From: Maea johnstoni
Taxonomy: Eukaryota > Annelida > Polychaeta > Spionida > Magelonidae
Assembly: GCA_963942565.1 (NCBI GenBank)
Contig: OZ012700.1
Location: 22,466,717-22,530,716 of the forward strand
DNA length: 64,000 nt
Direction of reading: 5' to 3'
Shown piece after piece: positions 32,722-44,844 of the stretch; positions within the stretch are counted from its first letter, which is position 1, and every line of letters starts with the position of its first letter. The notes beneath the pieces were generated by a model. The model ran no database searches. It was not told the origin of the DNA and worked only from the letters and a program-made list of their open reading frames with translations. The translations under genes and the position numbers were made by a program.

Positions 32722-32931
32722 TTAACCCTTACGCTGCTGATGGCTAATTTGGCCAATAATTTGGCAAAAAAACTTTAAAATGACTGAAACAAATGGTAAA
32801 TGGGTACTATTCTGAGAGTACTCTGCGAGAGCTATCTAATGAATATCAACACGATAGGGTTTAGATGCTTTTCAAAAATCTTTGCTTCCTTGTGCTTTGG
32901 ATGAAAGTAGCCTCAGCATTGGGAGGGTTAA
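32722..32931 (+). mobile_element. piggyBac-like TTAA MITE, copy 6
   Basis: TTAACCCTTACGCTGCTGA start and gggagggttaa end, 210 bp. Confidence 0.8.
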
Positions 32932-35017
32932 CACTATAATTTAAACCAATTAACATTATGTCTATAAGACATAACATAATTTTGCATGACAGTGTCACCG
33001 GGGTTTAAGTGACTACTGGGGATCTAGGGCTAATATGGATGAAACATAAGTCCAAAGCATATAAGTACTATTTACATTTTATTTACATGAGCATATATAT
33101 CTCTAGTCATGGATGGTACAGTATAAGTATTTGGCATTACTGGCTAATAGAGTAGCCTGCCATCTAGCTGTAGAGTTAGCTAGACCAGTCATCCAGCATA
33201 GTGCCTGGATGCTTACCAAGTAACTGCCACCACTGACTGTCACCCCCAGACTGAGTGTCTGGTATAGCAGAAACCACAAGTATAAGTACAGAAATACATC
33301 AAAGAACAAGTAAGTAATCATATACAACAATGCCTAATTAAAGGTAGGCTTGACTAGGGGATTAGCTAAATAGCCCATTATCATCTAGCCTGCCATCTTA
33401 TCTGCTGTGATAATCCAGTATTGCAATTGGCATCCTATTCATCTACCACACCTTGGAGAAGCCATGATGTCTGTAATCATAATAGATGTTTAATCAAAGA
33501 TTAGCTTATACAAATAGGTGGCAGCTGTTGCTTGTATATGTCTTTATGTGTAAAACAATTTGGAAACCATGAAGAATAAACATGAAATGTCTGGAAAAGG
33601 GAAACCTGTGATAACTACCTCTTTGCCAACTAAATTTCGTCCCCGAAATTTGAAAGTTTCCATATACATTTATTTTTTATATAAAAAGGTTCTTTGAGGA
33701 CAGGACAATTGGAAAATACACAGATATGTCTTTCATAGCCTTATAAAACATCTCTGGGTTATTAGGGTGTAATATGTCATCAGTATAATCATGCATTAGG
33801 TAATTCATTTCCAATTGATAATCATAGTCAGTTACTAGTATTGGGGCATCATACCCTTATAAGAAAAGTAGAATATCAATTTGATACATAAGCATTTATA
33901 GAAATAAAGATAAACAAGTACGATATAGCTGCATGACAAGATTGTGAAGAAAATGGTACATTGGAACATATGTTGCTGGCATTTGATTGATAATTACTGA
34001 AACTAAGAATTATGCCATTTTATATTAAATATGAATATACAGAAAGTATTACAGCTAGCTGAAAGGTCTTCAGGCTAAAAGCCTGATCAGGGATGGTCTT
34101 AGAAGATCCTTTAAAAAGGTTGTTAGACATGTACATTAATAGGCCATATTCACATAAGAGCTTGTACCAGGGGACTGGTACAAAACAGCAACTGGATGCC
34201 CCTATTACTGCTGTGATAAGCAATGCAGAATAGCTTGTTTTCCAATGTTCATTTTCAATTTAAAAAACTGTAAGTAAAATAAATTTGAATGAGATATTTT
34301 ATCTTCTATTTCAAATGTCAGATCTATTACAGTTGATTCCTACCTTGCCAGAGCTCTTTCAACATAACCCACTATCAATATTATCTGACCTCTTCATTTC
34401 ATTCTGCAATTCAAAATTAACATTTAATGGTCCCTTCGGAACATTCTGTCATGCTTTAATAGGAAGCATACATGTTCAAGTGTTTTACCATTACCTGCCA
34501 TCCACCTACCACATGGTTAATTAAACGTTTGCTTTAGTTTACTTCGCTGTCTGTGGAGAGATGGTTGACTTCCAAACACAAAACAGTGCCTCAACTACAG
34601 CAATTTCAGAAAATAATTGTGTCAATGTAACCAATGGTTTGAGGAGACCAACCATGATCTCTGTGATAGGCTGCAGTTTCCACCAGTGTCTTAGCCAGGA
34701 TATAGAAACTGGGTGCCTAAAATTGGCAGTTGTAAAATTTTGGGGCGTCCAAATTTTTAAGGGGGATCACAATTTACTCATATTTCAATCATAAACATGT
34801 ATAAATTCATCAAAATAAGGCATGATATCATTAAACAATGTCATGGGAATTATAAGGTGATAAAAGAAATTCAATTATAAGCTTAAGAATGAGATTTCTA
34901 GAAATTCCACACTAAAAAATTTGAGTGTCCTGAGGGGTTCTTATTTAGGGTTTGGGGGTCCAGAAAGGCTCCCAGACGCCCTGCTGGCTAAGACCATGGT
35001 TTCCACTGGTATTGAGG
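32932..35017. other. intergenic stretch, nothing recognised
   Basis: AT-rich with several short open frames on both strands. None shows splice context, repetition or a recognisable domain. Confidence 0.6.
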
Positions 35018-35250
35018 TTAATCCAATTAGTGCTCACAGCAGCCAAAAGCAGCCCAACACTTTTGATAAAATCCTGTAATCAACAGCATAGTTAGGAAGA
35101 TATTTGATGTCGAAATGTCAATCAGGACATTATCAACAGCTTTCCTTCAATTTTTTTTCTGAAATCATTCTCAATTCCAAAGTTATTGTCAAAAGTAACT
35201 TAGATCCAGACGACGATTTCTGTAGGAACTCTTAATCATTAATGGGTTTA
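35018..35250 (+). mobile_element. second TTAA MITE family, copy
   Basis: It shares tgctcacagcagccaaaagc and tcttaatcattaatgggttt with 2248-2478. The left TTAA is kept and the right end is slightly changed. Confidence 0.65.
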
Positions 35251-35640
35251 GAAAATTTTAGGGAAGCGTTAGCAGGCAAGGTATAAACAGTTAATTCTCA
35301 TATGGTTATTGAGAAAATGACCAAATATTTGGTAGAGAAAAACAGTATGATGTGTAGAATACTTGGTCTGCTAGAGAAAATGCCTGCTCTCTCCAATATA
35401 ACCAGTGGTGGGACAGCAGGCGTGACAGCACATTAGGGGGTTATTTGTAACAGTAGCCAGTGAACATATGGGCACGCTGCCTTATATATGAAGCATCCCC
35501 ATTGTGTTTAGTTCTAGATCTAAGGAAAGCTTCGCGATACTGTACTCTAGACAAAGAAATACTTCCTTAGGTGGCTCTTGGCATACAATAATGTATAAAT
35601 ATCAACAAAACTATACCCATATTTCTTGCTTGTCAGATTA

Positions 35641-36104
35641 GGCGACAGTTATTTGATTTATTGGTTCCCGGATCCTTCCCAGACCAATTGTACAGGGTCG
35701 GGAGGGAGGTAATTAAAAATAAAGTTGATTTTCTTTTCTTTTTTTTAACACATGGAAATCTAAGTAAGCAAACAGTCAGGAGGGGGGTAAAAAATAAAGA
35801 GATTTTTTGGCTAGTACTAAAATATATACTTAAACCATATTTTTGAATATTAAAAGAATGATTTTTTAATAAGATGATATATTTCAACAACACTGCCTTG
35901 CTATTGTAATATTGTATTATGGTATTATTATTATGGTATTATTATTCTTAAAGTTTTAAAACCATCCATGGTAAATCTATTGAAGGTGTGTTGTACCTAC
36001 TTACGAGCACAAAATAAAGTGGGTTTATTACATTTATTTTCTCGTCGGGTCTATTCCACTTTCATCGGCGGATCCGGGAACCAATAAATCAAGTAACCGT
36101 CGCC
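35641..36104. mobile_element. TA/TTA-flanked MITE with GGCGAC ends
   Basis: The ~37-bp termini starting GGCGACAGTTATTTGATTTA are inverted repeats (two mismatches) flanked by TA, or by the palindrome TTA/TAA. 464 bp. It ends ~190 bp from the stop of the minus-strand zinc-finger gene and contains TTTATT motifs that could serve as its poly(A) signals. Confidence 0.75.
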
Positions 36105-36297
36105 TAATGAATACATGATTTGTACATCACAGTATTCGCTGACGTTCAACTAACAGCACAAAAGCAGTCACTCTATAATGTTTAATTGTTCATATTTTGT
36201 ACATATTTTGATGTACAAGAAATGTAGCTTTGTTCTGAATGAAATGCTGTAAATAAATTGTTTCAATGAGTCAATAAGAAGTGGGTAGTGTTTTGAA

Positions 36298-39200
36298 TCA
36301 GGCATCATGATTTTCCTGTTTAATAGATACTTTTGTGGCAATATCTAACATTTCCTGTCTAATAGGAATATCATGATCTTCCTGATTAATGACTTGACTG
36401 TCAGTTTCATCATTTATCTCTTGTTTTATAGGAACACACTCTCCTTCCAGAACAACCCACTGCTGTGGCTCCACAGACCCAGGACCTGAAGTGTGAAGTG
36501 TCTGCTCTAAGTGCGACTTGATATGCTGTTGTAGATATGAGGTAGTGGTAAAGGTCTCATGACAATACTCACACTGGAAAGGCTTTACCAAAGAGTGTAT
36601 TCTTTTATGCTTTGCCAGATTTGAAGACTGAGAGAATACTTTGCCACAAACCTCACACTTGAATGGTGTTTCCCCAGTGTGAATGTTATTTTGAGTCATC
36701 GGGTGTGAAGGCTGGATGAAAGCTTTGCCTTTCAACTCACACTGGGATGGTCTTCCTCTTGTGTGAATTTTCTTATGGCGTATCAGATTTGAAGACCGGG
36801 AAAATTCTTTGTCACATATATCACATTGGAATGGCTGTTCACCTGTGTGGAATCTTTCATGTGGCATCAGATGTGACGACTTATGTTGCACCAGATCTGA
36901 AGAACGGGAGAAAGTTTTATCACACAGCTCACACTGGAATGGTCTTTCTCCTGTGTGAATACGTTTGTGCTTTTTCAAGTCTGAAGCCTGGAAGAATGCC
37001 TTTTCACATGACTCACACTTGAATGGTCTTTCCCCTGTGTGAAATCTTTTGTGAGTCATCAGGTGTGAATTCTGAGAGAATGCCTTGCCACAAACCTCAC
37101 ACTTGAAAGGTCTTTCACCTGTATGAATTCTTTTGTGCTTCATCAGAGTTGAGGACTGGGGGAAGTCTTTGTCACATATATCACATTGGAATGGCCTTTC
37201 ACCAGTGTGCATTCTTCTATGCTGTATGAGTTCTCCAGACCAGGAGAATGCTTTATCACATATCTCACAATGGAATGGTCTCTCCCCAGTGTGAATTCTT
37301 TTGTGCAGCATTAGAGTGGAAGACCGTGAGAATTCTTTGTCACATACATCACATTGGAATGGCCTTTCCCCTGTGTGAATTTTCTTATGCTGTATCAGAT
37401 ATGAAGACCGGGAGAATTCTTTGTCACATACATCACATTGGAATGGCTGTTCACCTGTGTGGAATCTTTCATGTGGCATCAGATGTGACGACTTATGTTG
37501 CACCAGATCTGAAGAACGGGAGAAAGTTTTATCACATAGCTCACACTGGAATGGTCTTTCTCCTGTGTGAATACGTTTGTGCTTTTTCAGGTCTGAAGCC
37601 TGGAAGAATGCCTTTTCACATGACTCACACTTGAATGGTCTTTCCCCTGTGTGAATTTTTTTGTGAGTCATCAGGTGTGAAGACTGAGAGAATGCCTTGC
37701 CACAAACCTCACACTTGAAAGGTCTTTCACCTGTGTGAATTCTTTTGTGCTTCATCAGAGTTGAGGACTGGGAGAATTCTTTGTCACATATGTCACAATG
37801 GAATGGCCTTTCACCTGTGTGAATTCTTCTATGCTGTATGAGTTCTCCAGACCGGGAGAATGCTTTATCACATATCTCACAATGGAATGGTCTCTCCCCA
37901 GTGTGAATTCTTTTGTGCAGCATTAGAGTGGAAGACCGTGAGAATTCTTTGTCACATATATCACATTGGAATGGCCTTTCACCTGTATGAATTCTTTTGT
38001 GAGTCATTAGGCTTGAAGGCTGACTGAATGCTTTACCACAAAACTCACACTTGAATGGTCTTTCGCCTGTGTGAATTTTCTTATGGCGTATTAGATTTGA
38101 AGAATGGGAGAATGTTTTATCACATACCTCACAATGAAATGATCTTTCTCCTGTGTGAAATATTTTATGCTTTTTCAGGCTGGAAGACCTTGAGAAAGTT
38201 TTATCACACAACTCACAATGGAATGGTCTTTCTCCCGTGTGAACTTTTTTATGCTGTATCAGATGTGAAGACGTGAGGAATGCTTTATCACATGACTCAC
38301 ACTTGAAATGTCTTTCCCCTGTGTAAACTTTTTCGTGAGTCATCAGGTGTGATGGCCGAATGACAGCTTTGCCTTTTGACTCACATTGGAATGGTCTTTC
38401 TCCTGTGTGAATTTTTATATGGCGTGTCAGATGTGAAGAATCGGAGAATGTTTTATCACATACCTCACACTGGAATGGTCTTTTTCCTGTGTGAATTTTT
38501 ATATGGCGTGTCAGATTTGAAGAATGGGAGAATGTTTTATCACATACCTCACACTGGAATGGTCTTTCTCCTGTGTGAATTTTCTTATGCTGTATCATAT
38601 GTGAAGACTGGGAGAATGTTTTATCGCATAATTCACACTGGAATCGTCTTTCTCTTGTGTGAACTTTTTTATGCTGTATCAGATATGAAGACAGGGAAAA
38701 TGTTTTATCACACAACGTACAATGGAATGGTCTTTCTACTTTGTGAATCCTCTTATGCTTTATCAGATTTGAAGAGTGGGCGAATGTTTTATTACATAGC
38801 TCACACTGGAATGGTCTTTCTCCTGTGTGAACTTTGTTATGTTGTATCAGATGTGAAGACTGGGAAAATGTTTTATCACACAACTCACAATGGAATGGTC
38901 TTTCTCCCGTGTGAACTTTTTTATGCTGTATCAGATGTGAAGACGTGAGGAATGCTTTATCACATGACTCACACTTGAAATGTCTTTCCCCTGTGTAAAC
39001 TTTTTCGTGAGTCATCAGGTGTGAAGGCCGAATGACAGCTTTGCCTTTTGACTCACATTGGAATGGTCTTTCTCCTGTGTGAATTTTTATATGGCGTGTC
39101 AGATGTGAAGAATCGGAGAATGTTTTACCACATACCTCACACTGGAATGGTCTTTCTCCTGTGTGAATTTTCTTATGCTGCATCATATGTGAAGAATCGG

Positions 39201-39495
39201 AGAATGTTTTATCACATAATTCACACTGGAATGGTCTTTCTCCTGTGTGAATCCTCTTATGCTTTATCATATTTGAAGAGTGGGAGAATGTTTTATTACA
39301 TAGCTCACACTGGAATGGTCTTTCTCCTGTGTGAACTTTGTTATGCTGTTTCAGATGTGAAGACTGGGTAAATTGTTTACCACACAACTCACAGTGGAAT
39401 GGCCTTTCTCCTGTGTGAATCCTCTTATGCCTTATCAGATTTAAAGAGTGGGAGAATGTTTTATTACATAACTCACACTGGAATGGTCGTTCCAT
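36298..39495 (-). CDS. poly-C2H2 zinc-finger protein A (35 finger units)
   Basis: This is a single long exon coding a C2H2 zinc-finger protein, probably a nuclear DNA-binding regulator. I start it at the ATG at 39,493-39,495 (MERPFQCELC), because the context is agaccATGG and the paralogue at 50,402 starts the same way. The frame is open slightly further but without an ATG. I count 35 finger units of ~28 residues with TGERP linkers. Units 6, 14 and 33 have lost zinc ligands (SKGKAVIRPSH type), and units 24 and 31 carry an 8-residue insert (SSHLMPHERFH). Nucleotide periods of 612 bp (seven fingers, 19-25 versus 26-32) and 672 bp (eight fingers, 6 versus 14) show recent block duplications. The ~90-residue tail contains EPQQWVV and two IKQE motifs fitting the SUMO consensus. 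No KRAB, BTB or SCAN domain is visible. Upstream exons are probable but unseen. Confidence 0.93.
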   Translation of the reverse strand: MERPFQCELCNKTFSHSLNLIRHKRIHTGERPFHCELCGKQFTQSSHLKQHNKVHTGERPFQCELCNKTFSHSSNMIKHKRIHTGERPFQCELCDKTFSDSSHMMQHKKIHTGERPFQCEVCGKTFSDSSHLTRHIKIHTGERPFQCESKGKAVIRPSHLMTHEKVYTGERHFKCESCDKAFLTSSHLIQHKKVHTGERPFHCELCDKTFSQSSHLIQHNKVHTGERPFQCELCNKTFAHSSNLIKHKRIHKVERPFHCTLCDKTFSLSSYLIQHKKVHTRERRFQCELCDKTFSQSSHMIQHKKIHTGERPFQCEVCDKTFSHSSNLTRHIKIHTGKRPFQCEVCDKTFSDSSHLTRHIKIHTGERPFQCESKGKAVIRPSHLMTHEKVYTGERHFKCESCDKAFLTSSHLIQHKKVHTGERPFHCELCDKTFSRSSSLKKHKIFHTGERSFHCEVCDKTFSHSSNLIRHKKIHTGERPFKCEFCGKAFSQPSSLMTHKRIHTGERPFQCDICDKEFSRSSTLMLHKRIHTGERPFHCEICDKAFSRSGELIQHRRIHTGERPFHCDICDKEFSQSSTLMKHKRIHTGERPFKCEVCGKAFSQSSHLMTHKKIHTGERPFKCESCEKAFFQASDLKKHKRIHTGERPFQCELCDKTFSRSSDLVQHKSSHLMPHERFHTGEQPFQCDVCDKEFSRSSYLIQHKKIHTGERPFQCDVCDKEFSRSSTLMLHKRIHTGERPFHCEICDKAFSWSGELIQHRRMHTGERPFQCDICDKDFPQSSTLMKHKRIHTGERPFKCEVCGKAFSQNSHLMTHKRFHTGERPFKCESCEKAFFQASDLKKHKRIHTGERPFQCELCDKTFSRSSDLVQHKSSHLMPHERFHTGEQPFQCDICDKEFSRSSNLIRHKKIHTRGRPSQCELKGKAFIQPSHPMTQNNIHTGETPFKCEVCGKVFSQSSNLAKHKRIHSLVKPFQCEYCHETFTTTSYLQQHIKSHLEQTLHTSGPGSVEPQQWVVLEGECVPIKQEINDETDSQVINQEDHDIPIRQEMLDIATKVSIKQENHDA

Positions 39496-39720
39496 GGTCT
39501 CACTGCTCCTTTTAGGTTCTTTTTCCAAGTGATATGTGAATGGTGGTTTTTGTTGAATTAGTTACCAGCGATATTACCCGATATAGCATCTGCAATTAAC
39601 TGGTCTCATTTGGCTTTTGTTGCTCTTGGAAAGCAATACATGTGTCTGGGACAGCTGCAGGTTGCGAAGAAATCAGAAAAAGATTCACCTCAACTTGTTT
39701 CTCAAGTTCCATTTTCTTGA
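39496..39720 (-). other. 5' leader of zinc-finger gene A
   Basis: Read on the minus strand, this shares ctgatttcttc, cagctg and tttccaagagcaa in the same order with the leader of the plus-strand paralogue (50,233-50,401). It is therefore likely an old homologous 5' exon, with a T-rich tract and cAAG acceptor-like site near 39,720. Confidence 0.5.
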
Positions 39721-39840
39721 AAAAAAAATATAGAACAGAGTGAATATAGGGTTAATCATACAAAGGTGGTAGAGTGTACACATAGATTTTACAGTTTTAG
39801 TGCTTCACTTCATATCAACGCAAATGCAATAGGAAAAAGC

Positions 39841-40635
<795 letters not shown>

Positions 40636-42560
40636 ACTAGGGTTAGAGTTAGGGTTAGGAATCAGGTCCAGGGTTAGTAGTAGGGAGAAAAGTTGTTGTG
40701 ATTTTGGAAAGTTGTTGTGGATTTGAGAGGGTAAGGTACTATTAAACAAGTAGGGAGAAAAGTTGACAGTTTGTGCTTTTGGAAAGTTGTTGTGGATTTG
40801 AGAGGGTAAGATACTCTTGAACAAGTAGGGAGAAAGTTGTTGTGGTTTTGGAAAGTTGTTGTGGATCTGAGAAGGGTATGATCCTATTAAACTAGCAGAA
40901 GGAAAAACATGTGCTTTCGATAAGTTGTGGATTTGATAAGGGTATTATAGCATTAAAGGGCAAATGCACCATCAGAATGATTTAGGTTCAAAATGAGCGT
41001 ATACATGTCACTTTTAAAATAAGACCTCCCCCGAACCTGTCCTCTTGAGCACTTCTCAGTTATAGCTTACAGAAGTTCCTCAAACAACAGTCCAGAAGCA
41101 GCTATACAGGGCCTCCATGCATCCCAAGATGCACTCTGTTTTTGACACCTTCTAAGCACCTGCCTGTGTCACTAGTGCTTAAGAGATAGCAGTAATAGGG
41201 GGCTGGGCTTCCCTTTCCTGCTTAGATTTTCATTACTTGCTTTCATTAAGTTGTCACAATTCCCAAAGATTGAACTTCTTCAATTTCCTATTGTATAATC
41301 CAACAATCCTTGGAAGTTATACTATGTGGCTTGTCTTTGATTTGTAGCTTATTGTTGGGTAGAAACCATTACTTCCTAATTGCTATGAAATCAGTTTGTG
41401 CTAATCACTTACAGGAAATTGCAACACTTGTGTCAGTTAGCAGTTACTCATGGAAATAGTGTAGGACTTATTAGTATGTGTATTCCTTCACTTCCTGTTA
41501 TCAAGATGCTATCTTTGAGTTAAGAACCTGGCTCCATTGAGTAAAGAATCAGCAAGTAAGGGAAATCCATGCAGGCTTCTCTGCTACTGCTATCTCTGAA
41601 GCACTAGTGACACAGGCTGGTGCTTAGAAGGTGTCAAAAACAGAGTGCATCTTGGGATGCATGGAGGCCCTGTATAGCTGGCTCAGGACTGTTGCTTGCT
41701 GAACTTCTGTAAGCTATAACTGAGTAGTGCTGAAGAGGACAGGTTCGGGGGAGGTCTTATTTGAAAGGCGACATGTAAAAGATCATTTTGAACTTAAATC
41801 TTTCTGATGGTGCATTTGCCCTTTAAGCAAGTAGGGAGAAAAGTTGTTGTGCTTTCAGAAAGTTGTTGTGGATCTGAGAGGGTAAGATACTATTGAACAA
41901 GTAGGGAGAAAAGTTGTTGTGGTTTTGGAAAGTTGTTGTGGATTTGAGAAGGGAATGATACTATTAAACTAGTAGGGAAAAAAACTTGTTGTGCTTTCAG
42001 AAAGTTGTTGTGGATTTGAGAGGGTAAGATACTATTAAACAAGTAGGGAGAAAACTTGTTGTGCTTTCAGAAAGTTGTTGTGGATTTGAAAAGGGTATAA
42101 TACTATTAAACTAGTAGGGGAAAAAACTTGTTGTGCTTTCAGAAAGTTGTTGTGGATTTGAGAGGCTAAGATACTATTAAACAAGTAGGGAGAAAAGTTG
42201 TTGTGCTTTTGGAAAGTTGTTGTGGATTTGAGAAGGGAATGATACTATTAAACTAGTAGGAGAAAAAACGTTGTTGTGCTTTCAGAAAGTTGTAGATCTG
42301 AGAGGGTTAGATACTCTTGAACAAGTAGGGAGAAACGTTGTTGTGCTTTTGGAAAGTTGTTCTGGATCTGAGAAGGGTATGATACTATTGGAGAAGTAGA
42401 GAGAAAAACTTGTTGTGCTTTCGATAAGTTGTTGTGGATTTGAGTTGTTGTGGTTTCAGAAAGTTGTTATGGATCTGAGAAGGGTAAGATACTATTAAAC
42501 AAGTAGCCCGGACAACAGTTGTTGTTATTTTGGAAAGTTGTTGTGGATCTTGGTAAGGTA
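40636..42560. repeat. ~70-bp minisatellite split by a transposon
   Basis: Units such as agttgttgtggatttgagag and aagtagggagaaaagttgtt recur every ~70 bp at 40,636-40,950 and 41,827-42,560. In the right block two unit types alternate (aagggaatgatactattaaa versus agggtaagatactattaaac), a dimeric higher-order repeat. The two blocks were one array before the element at 40,957-41,822 inserted. Confidence 0.85.
40957..41822. mobile_element. long-TIR TTAA element inside the 70-bp array
   Basis: Inverted arms of ~250 bp start AGGGCAAATGCACCATCAGA and are flanked by TTAA (40,953-40,956 and 41,823-41,826). The inner arms share gcatcccaagatgcactctg. 866 bp, no coding capacity. A solo left end is at 52,917-53,035. 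Kolobok or piggyBac-like by target site. Confidence 0.8.
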
Positions 42561-42784
42561 AGATGCTATCTTGGATTAAGAAAAGAATGGATATGTAGCG
42601 AGAGACCAATTACTATATGACTTTGTCCTATAGTTACATGCTGGACTCATGCCAGGAGTACCAGATAAGGCAGCAGTGCGAGGTAACGTAGGAACAAGGA
42701 CCAATCAGGGCTCTCGCATCGATTACATTACAAAGAAACCTTATCTCCACCACCAACTGGGCACCCGCCCAGAGCACCAATTCT

Positions 42785-42875
42785 GGCCTTATTAGCGGCT
42801 ATTAGTTGACACTGGTTGAGGCTAGCATGTTCAGGTTGACCGGCTGGTTTTAAATCCACTTGTGTTTGGTCATCT
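42785..42875 (+). repeat. tRNA-like SINE fragment, second copy
   Basis: It matches 32,060-32,150 (ggttgaggctagcatgttca, tccacttgtgtttggtcatc). The B-box-like segment is more decayed. Confidence 0.45.
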
Positions 42876-42917
42876 AAGATGCTATTGAACAAGTAGAAAG
42901 AAAACGTTGTGAATTTG

Positions 42918-43566
42918 GTAGATGGTCAAAATCGCCGATTCCGGAATCGCCGTTCGCAAAAAGGCTGACGCTTAAAAGGGCCCTATTTATTGGAAATCAA
43001 TTAGGCTTAGTGTCCGTGTATACGAGTGTGGAAAGTGATAAAAAAGTTTTGGATTGGTTTTAAGTGATGTCATTTATCATTAGATGGATTTTGAACTTAA
43101 AAAAGAATATTTCAAGAAAAAAGGTCGGCGTAGCTATCCACTCTAACTTTAGGGTGTCTTGGCTTTGTGGCGTAATTACGTCTAGAATAAACATTCAGAT
43201 TTAAACAAAAACATATATTGAAACACAGAATACTTAATAAGAATGTTTATGACACTTGACATGTAACGTTCAACTGAATTAGGGGAATATGAAGGTTTAT
43301 TTCAGTAGGGCCCAAAAGTTAGAGTGGATAGCTACGCCGACCTTTTTTCTTGAAATATTCTTTTTTAAGTTCAAAATCCATCTAATGATAAATGACATCA
43401 CTTAAAACCAATCCAAAACTTTTTTATCACTTTCCACACTCGTATACACGGACACTAAGCCTAATTGATTTCCAATAAATAGGGCCCTTTTAAGCGTCAG
43501 CCTTTTTGCGAACGGCGATTTTGTGAACGGCGATTCCGGAATCGGCGATTTTGACCATCTACCACC
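42918..43566. mobile_element. foldback MITE with ~235-bp arms
   Basis: The arms start ggtagatggtcaaaatcgcc, are almost identical, and enclose a ~120-bp centre. The right arm carries one extra copy of a short gaacggcgatt motif. No clear target duplication and no ORF. Confidence 0.85.
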
Positions 43567-43819
43567 TATCTCACCAGCTGCTCACTGCCTTAAACCACTA
43601 AGTAGAGTACTGAGGGGGTGCTACTGAAACCCTACCTAGCCCACGGACCGGGAATTGTTTTAGTTCGTTAAAGCAGAAAAATACATCCCCGTCTACTTCT
43701 CTCAGGCACAGGCGTTTGGCACCTGAATGCAGACTAAAATACGACATCATAGTGTTGTCAACTTGAACCGCACAAAAACAGAGTAGATTACTATATAAAA
43801 GGAAAGGGTCTCACTACTA

Positions 43820-44568
43820 CGACTGGAATATCAGACTCCCGTACTTTAAACTAAACGTTCTCCCTCAAAAATCGCTCAAATTGAAAAAAACAACCTACAA
43901 TTCGATTCCAAACTCTTCTACCTTTAATGCGCCCAGGTGCCACGAAATTTGTTCGCACAGAAGTTGACAATAATCACCTTTGAATCGGAGAAAGGCCTAT
44001 TTGTTGTCAGAGCCCTTTTCTCCATGACGGGAGCTGAATACTAGGCGATTTCTGAGTGGCTGTGCAGTTTTTCCTCCTCGCATAACGAGTATGATACTTG
44101 ATAGTACATGCGAGGTTCCTGGAGATGTCTTACCAAAGAGATTTCAAAATGATGAAATAATCAACAACTCCAAAACGCTGAATTGTGCTATGAACTATTT
44201 TGAAGCGATAATAACATCATCAAATTGATCCATGTGGCCGCTAATTTTACACCAAAAACTAAATTACTGAACTTGTTATGGTGGAATTTCCAGCCCCAGC
44301 CAATCGGAAATCGTCTAGGTATTCAGCTCCCGTCATTCCCGTCATGGAGAAAAGGGCTCTGACAACAAACAACAAATAGGCCTTTCTCCGATTCAAAGTT
44401 GATTATTGTCAACTTCTGTGCTAACGAATTTCGTGGCACCCGTGCGCATTAAAGGTAGAAGAGTTTGGAATCGTATTGTAGGTTTTTTTTTTCAATTTGA
44501 GCGATTTTTGATTGAGAACGGTTAGTTTAAAGTACGGGAGTCTGAAATTCCAGTCGTAGTAGTTAGTA
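43820..44568. mobile_element. palindromic element inserted in the left outer arm
   Basis: Arms of ~235 bp start ctactacgactggaattcag-like sequence (43,826-44,060 against 44,325-44,562) around a ~260-bp centre. It interrupts the match between the two outer arms exactly, so it is younger than the host element. Confidence 0.75.
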
Positions 44569-44844
44569 GATCGAGCCACTCTATCGTCAGGTATGCCTTT
44601 GTTTACATTATGAGGTTGACTGGCCATACCCACGATAGAGAAAGCCCCATACAAAACTTTTCCACTGTGCCCAAAAAACTGGGCGCTCACATTTCTAGCC
44701 CAGTCTGGCCACCCAAACCAACTGAATTCGTTTCCTACCTTGGTAATTTACGTTGTGACGCCTTTACAGCACTCAAATCCGTCCAGAGGCAGAGTGCGAG
44801 AAATGAGAGCTTTTTGGCTGGAAGCTGGAAATAGGGGGTAGCAT

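Noticed and set aside
36747-39371. Long plus-strand frames opposite zinc-finger gene A
   Set aside because: Repetitive C2H2 codons leave the antisense frame open by periodicity. The peptides (LLCEF..VSDLKTG) have no independent sense.
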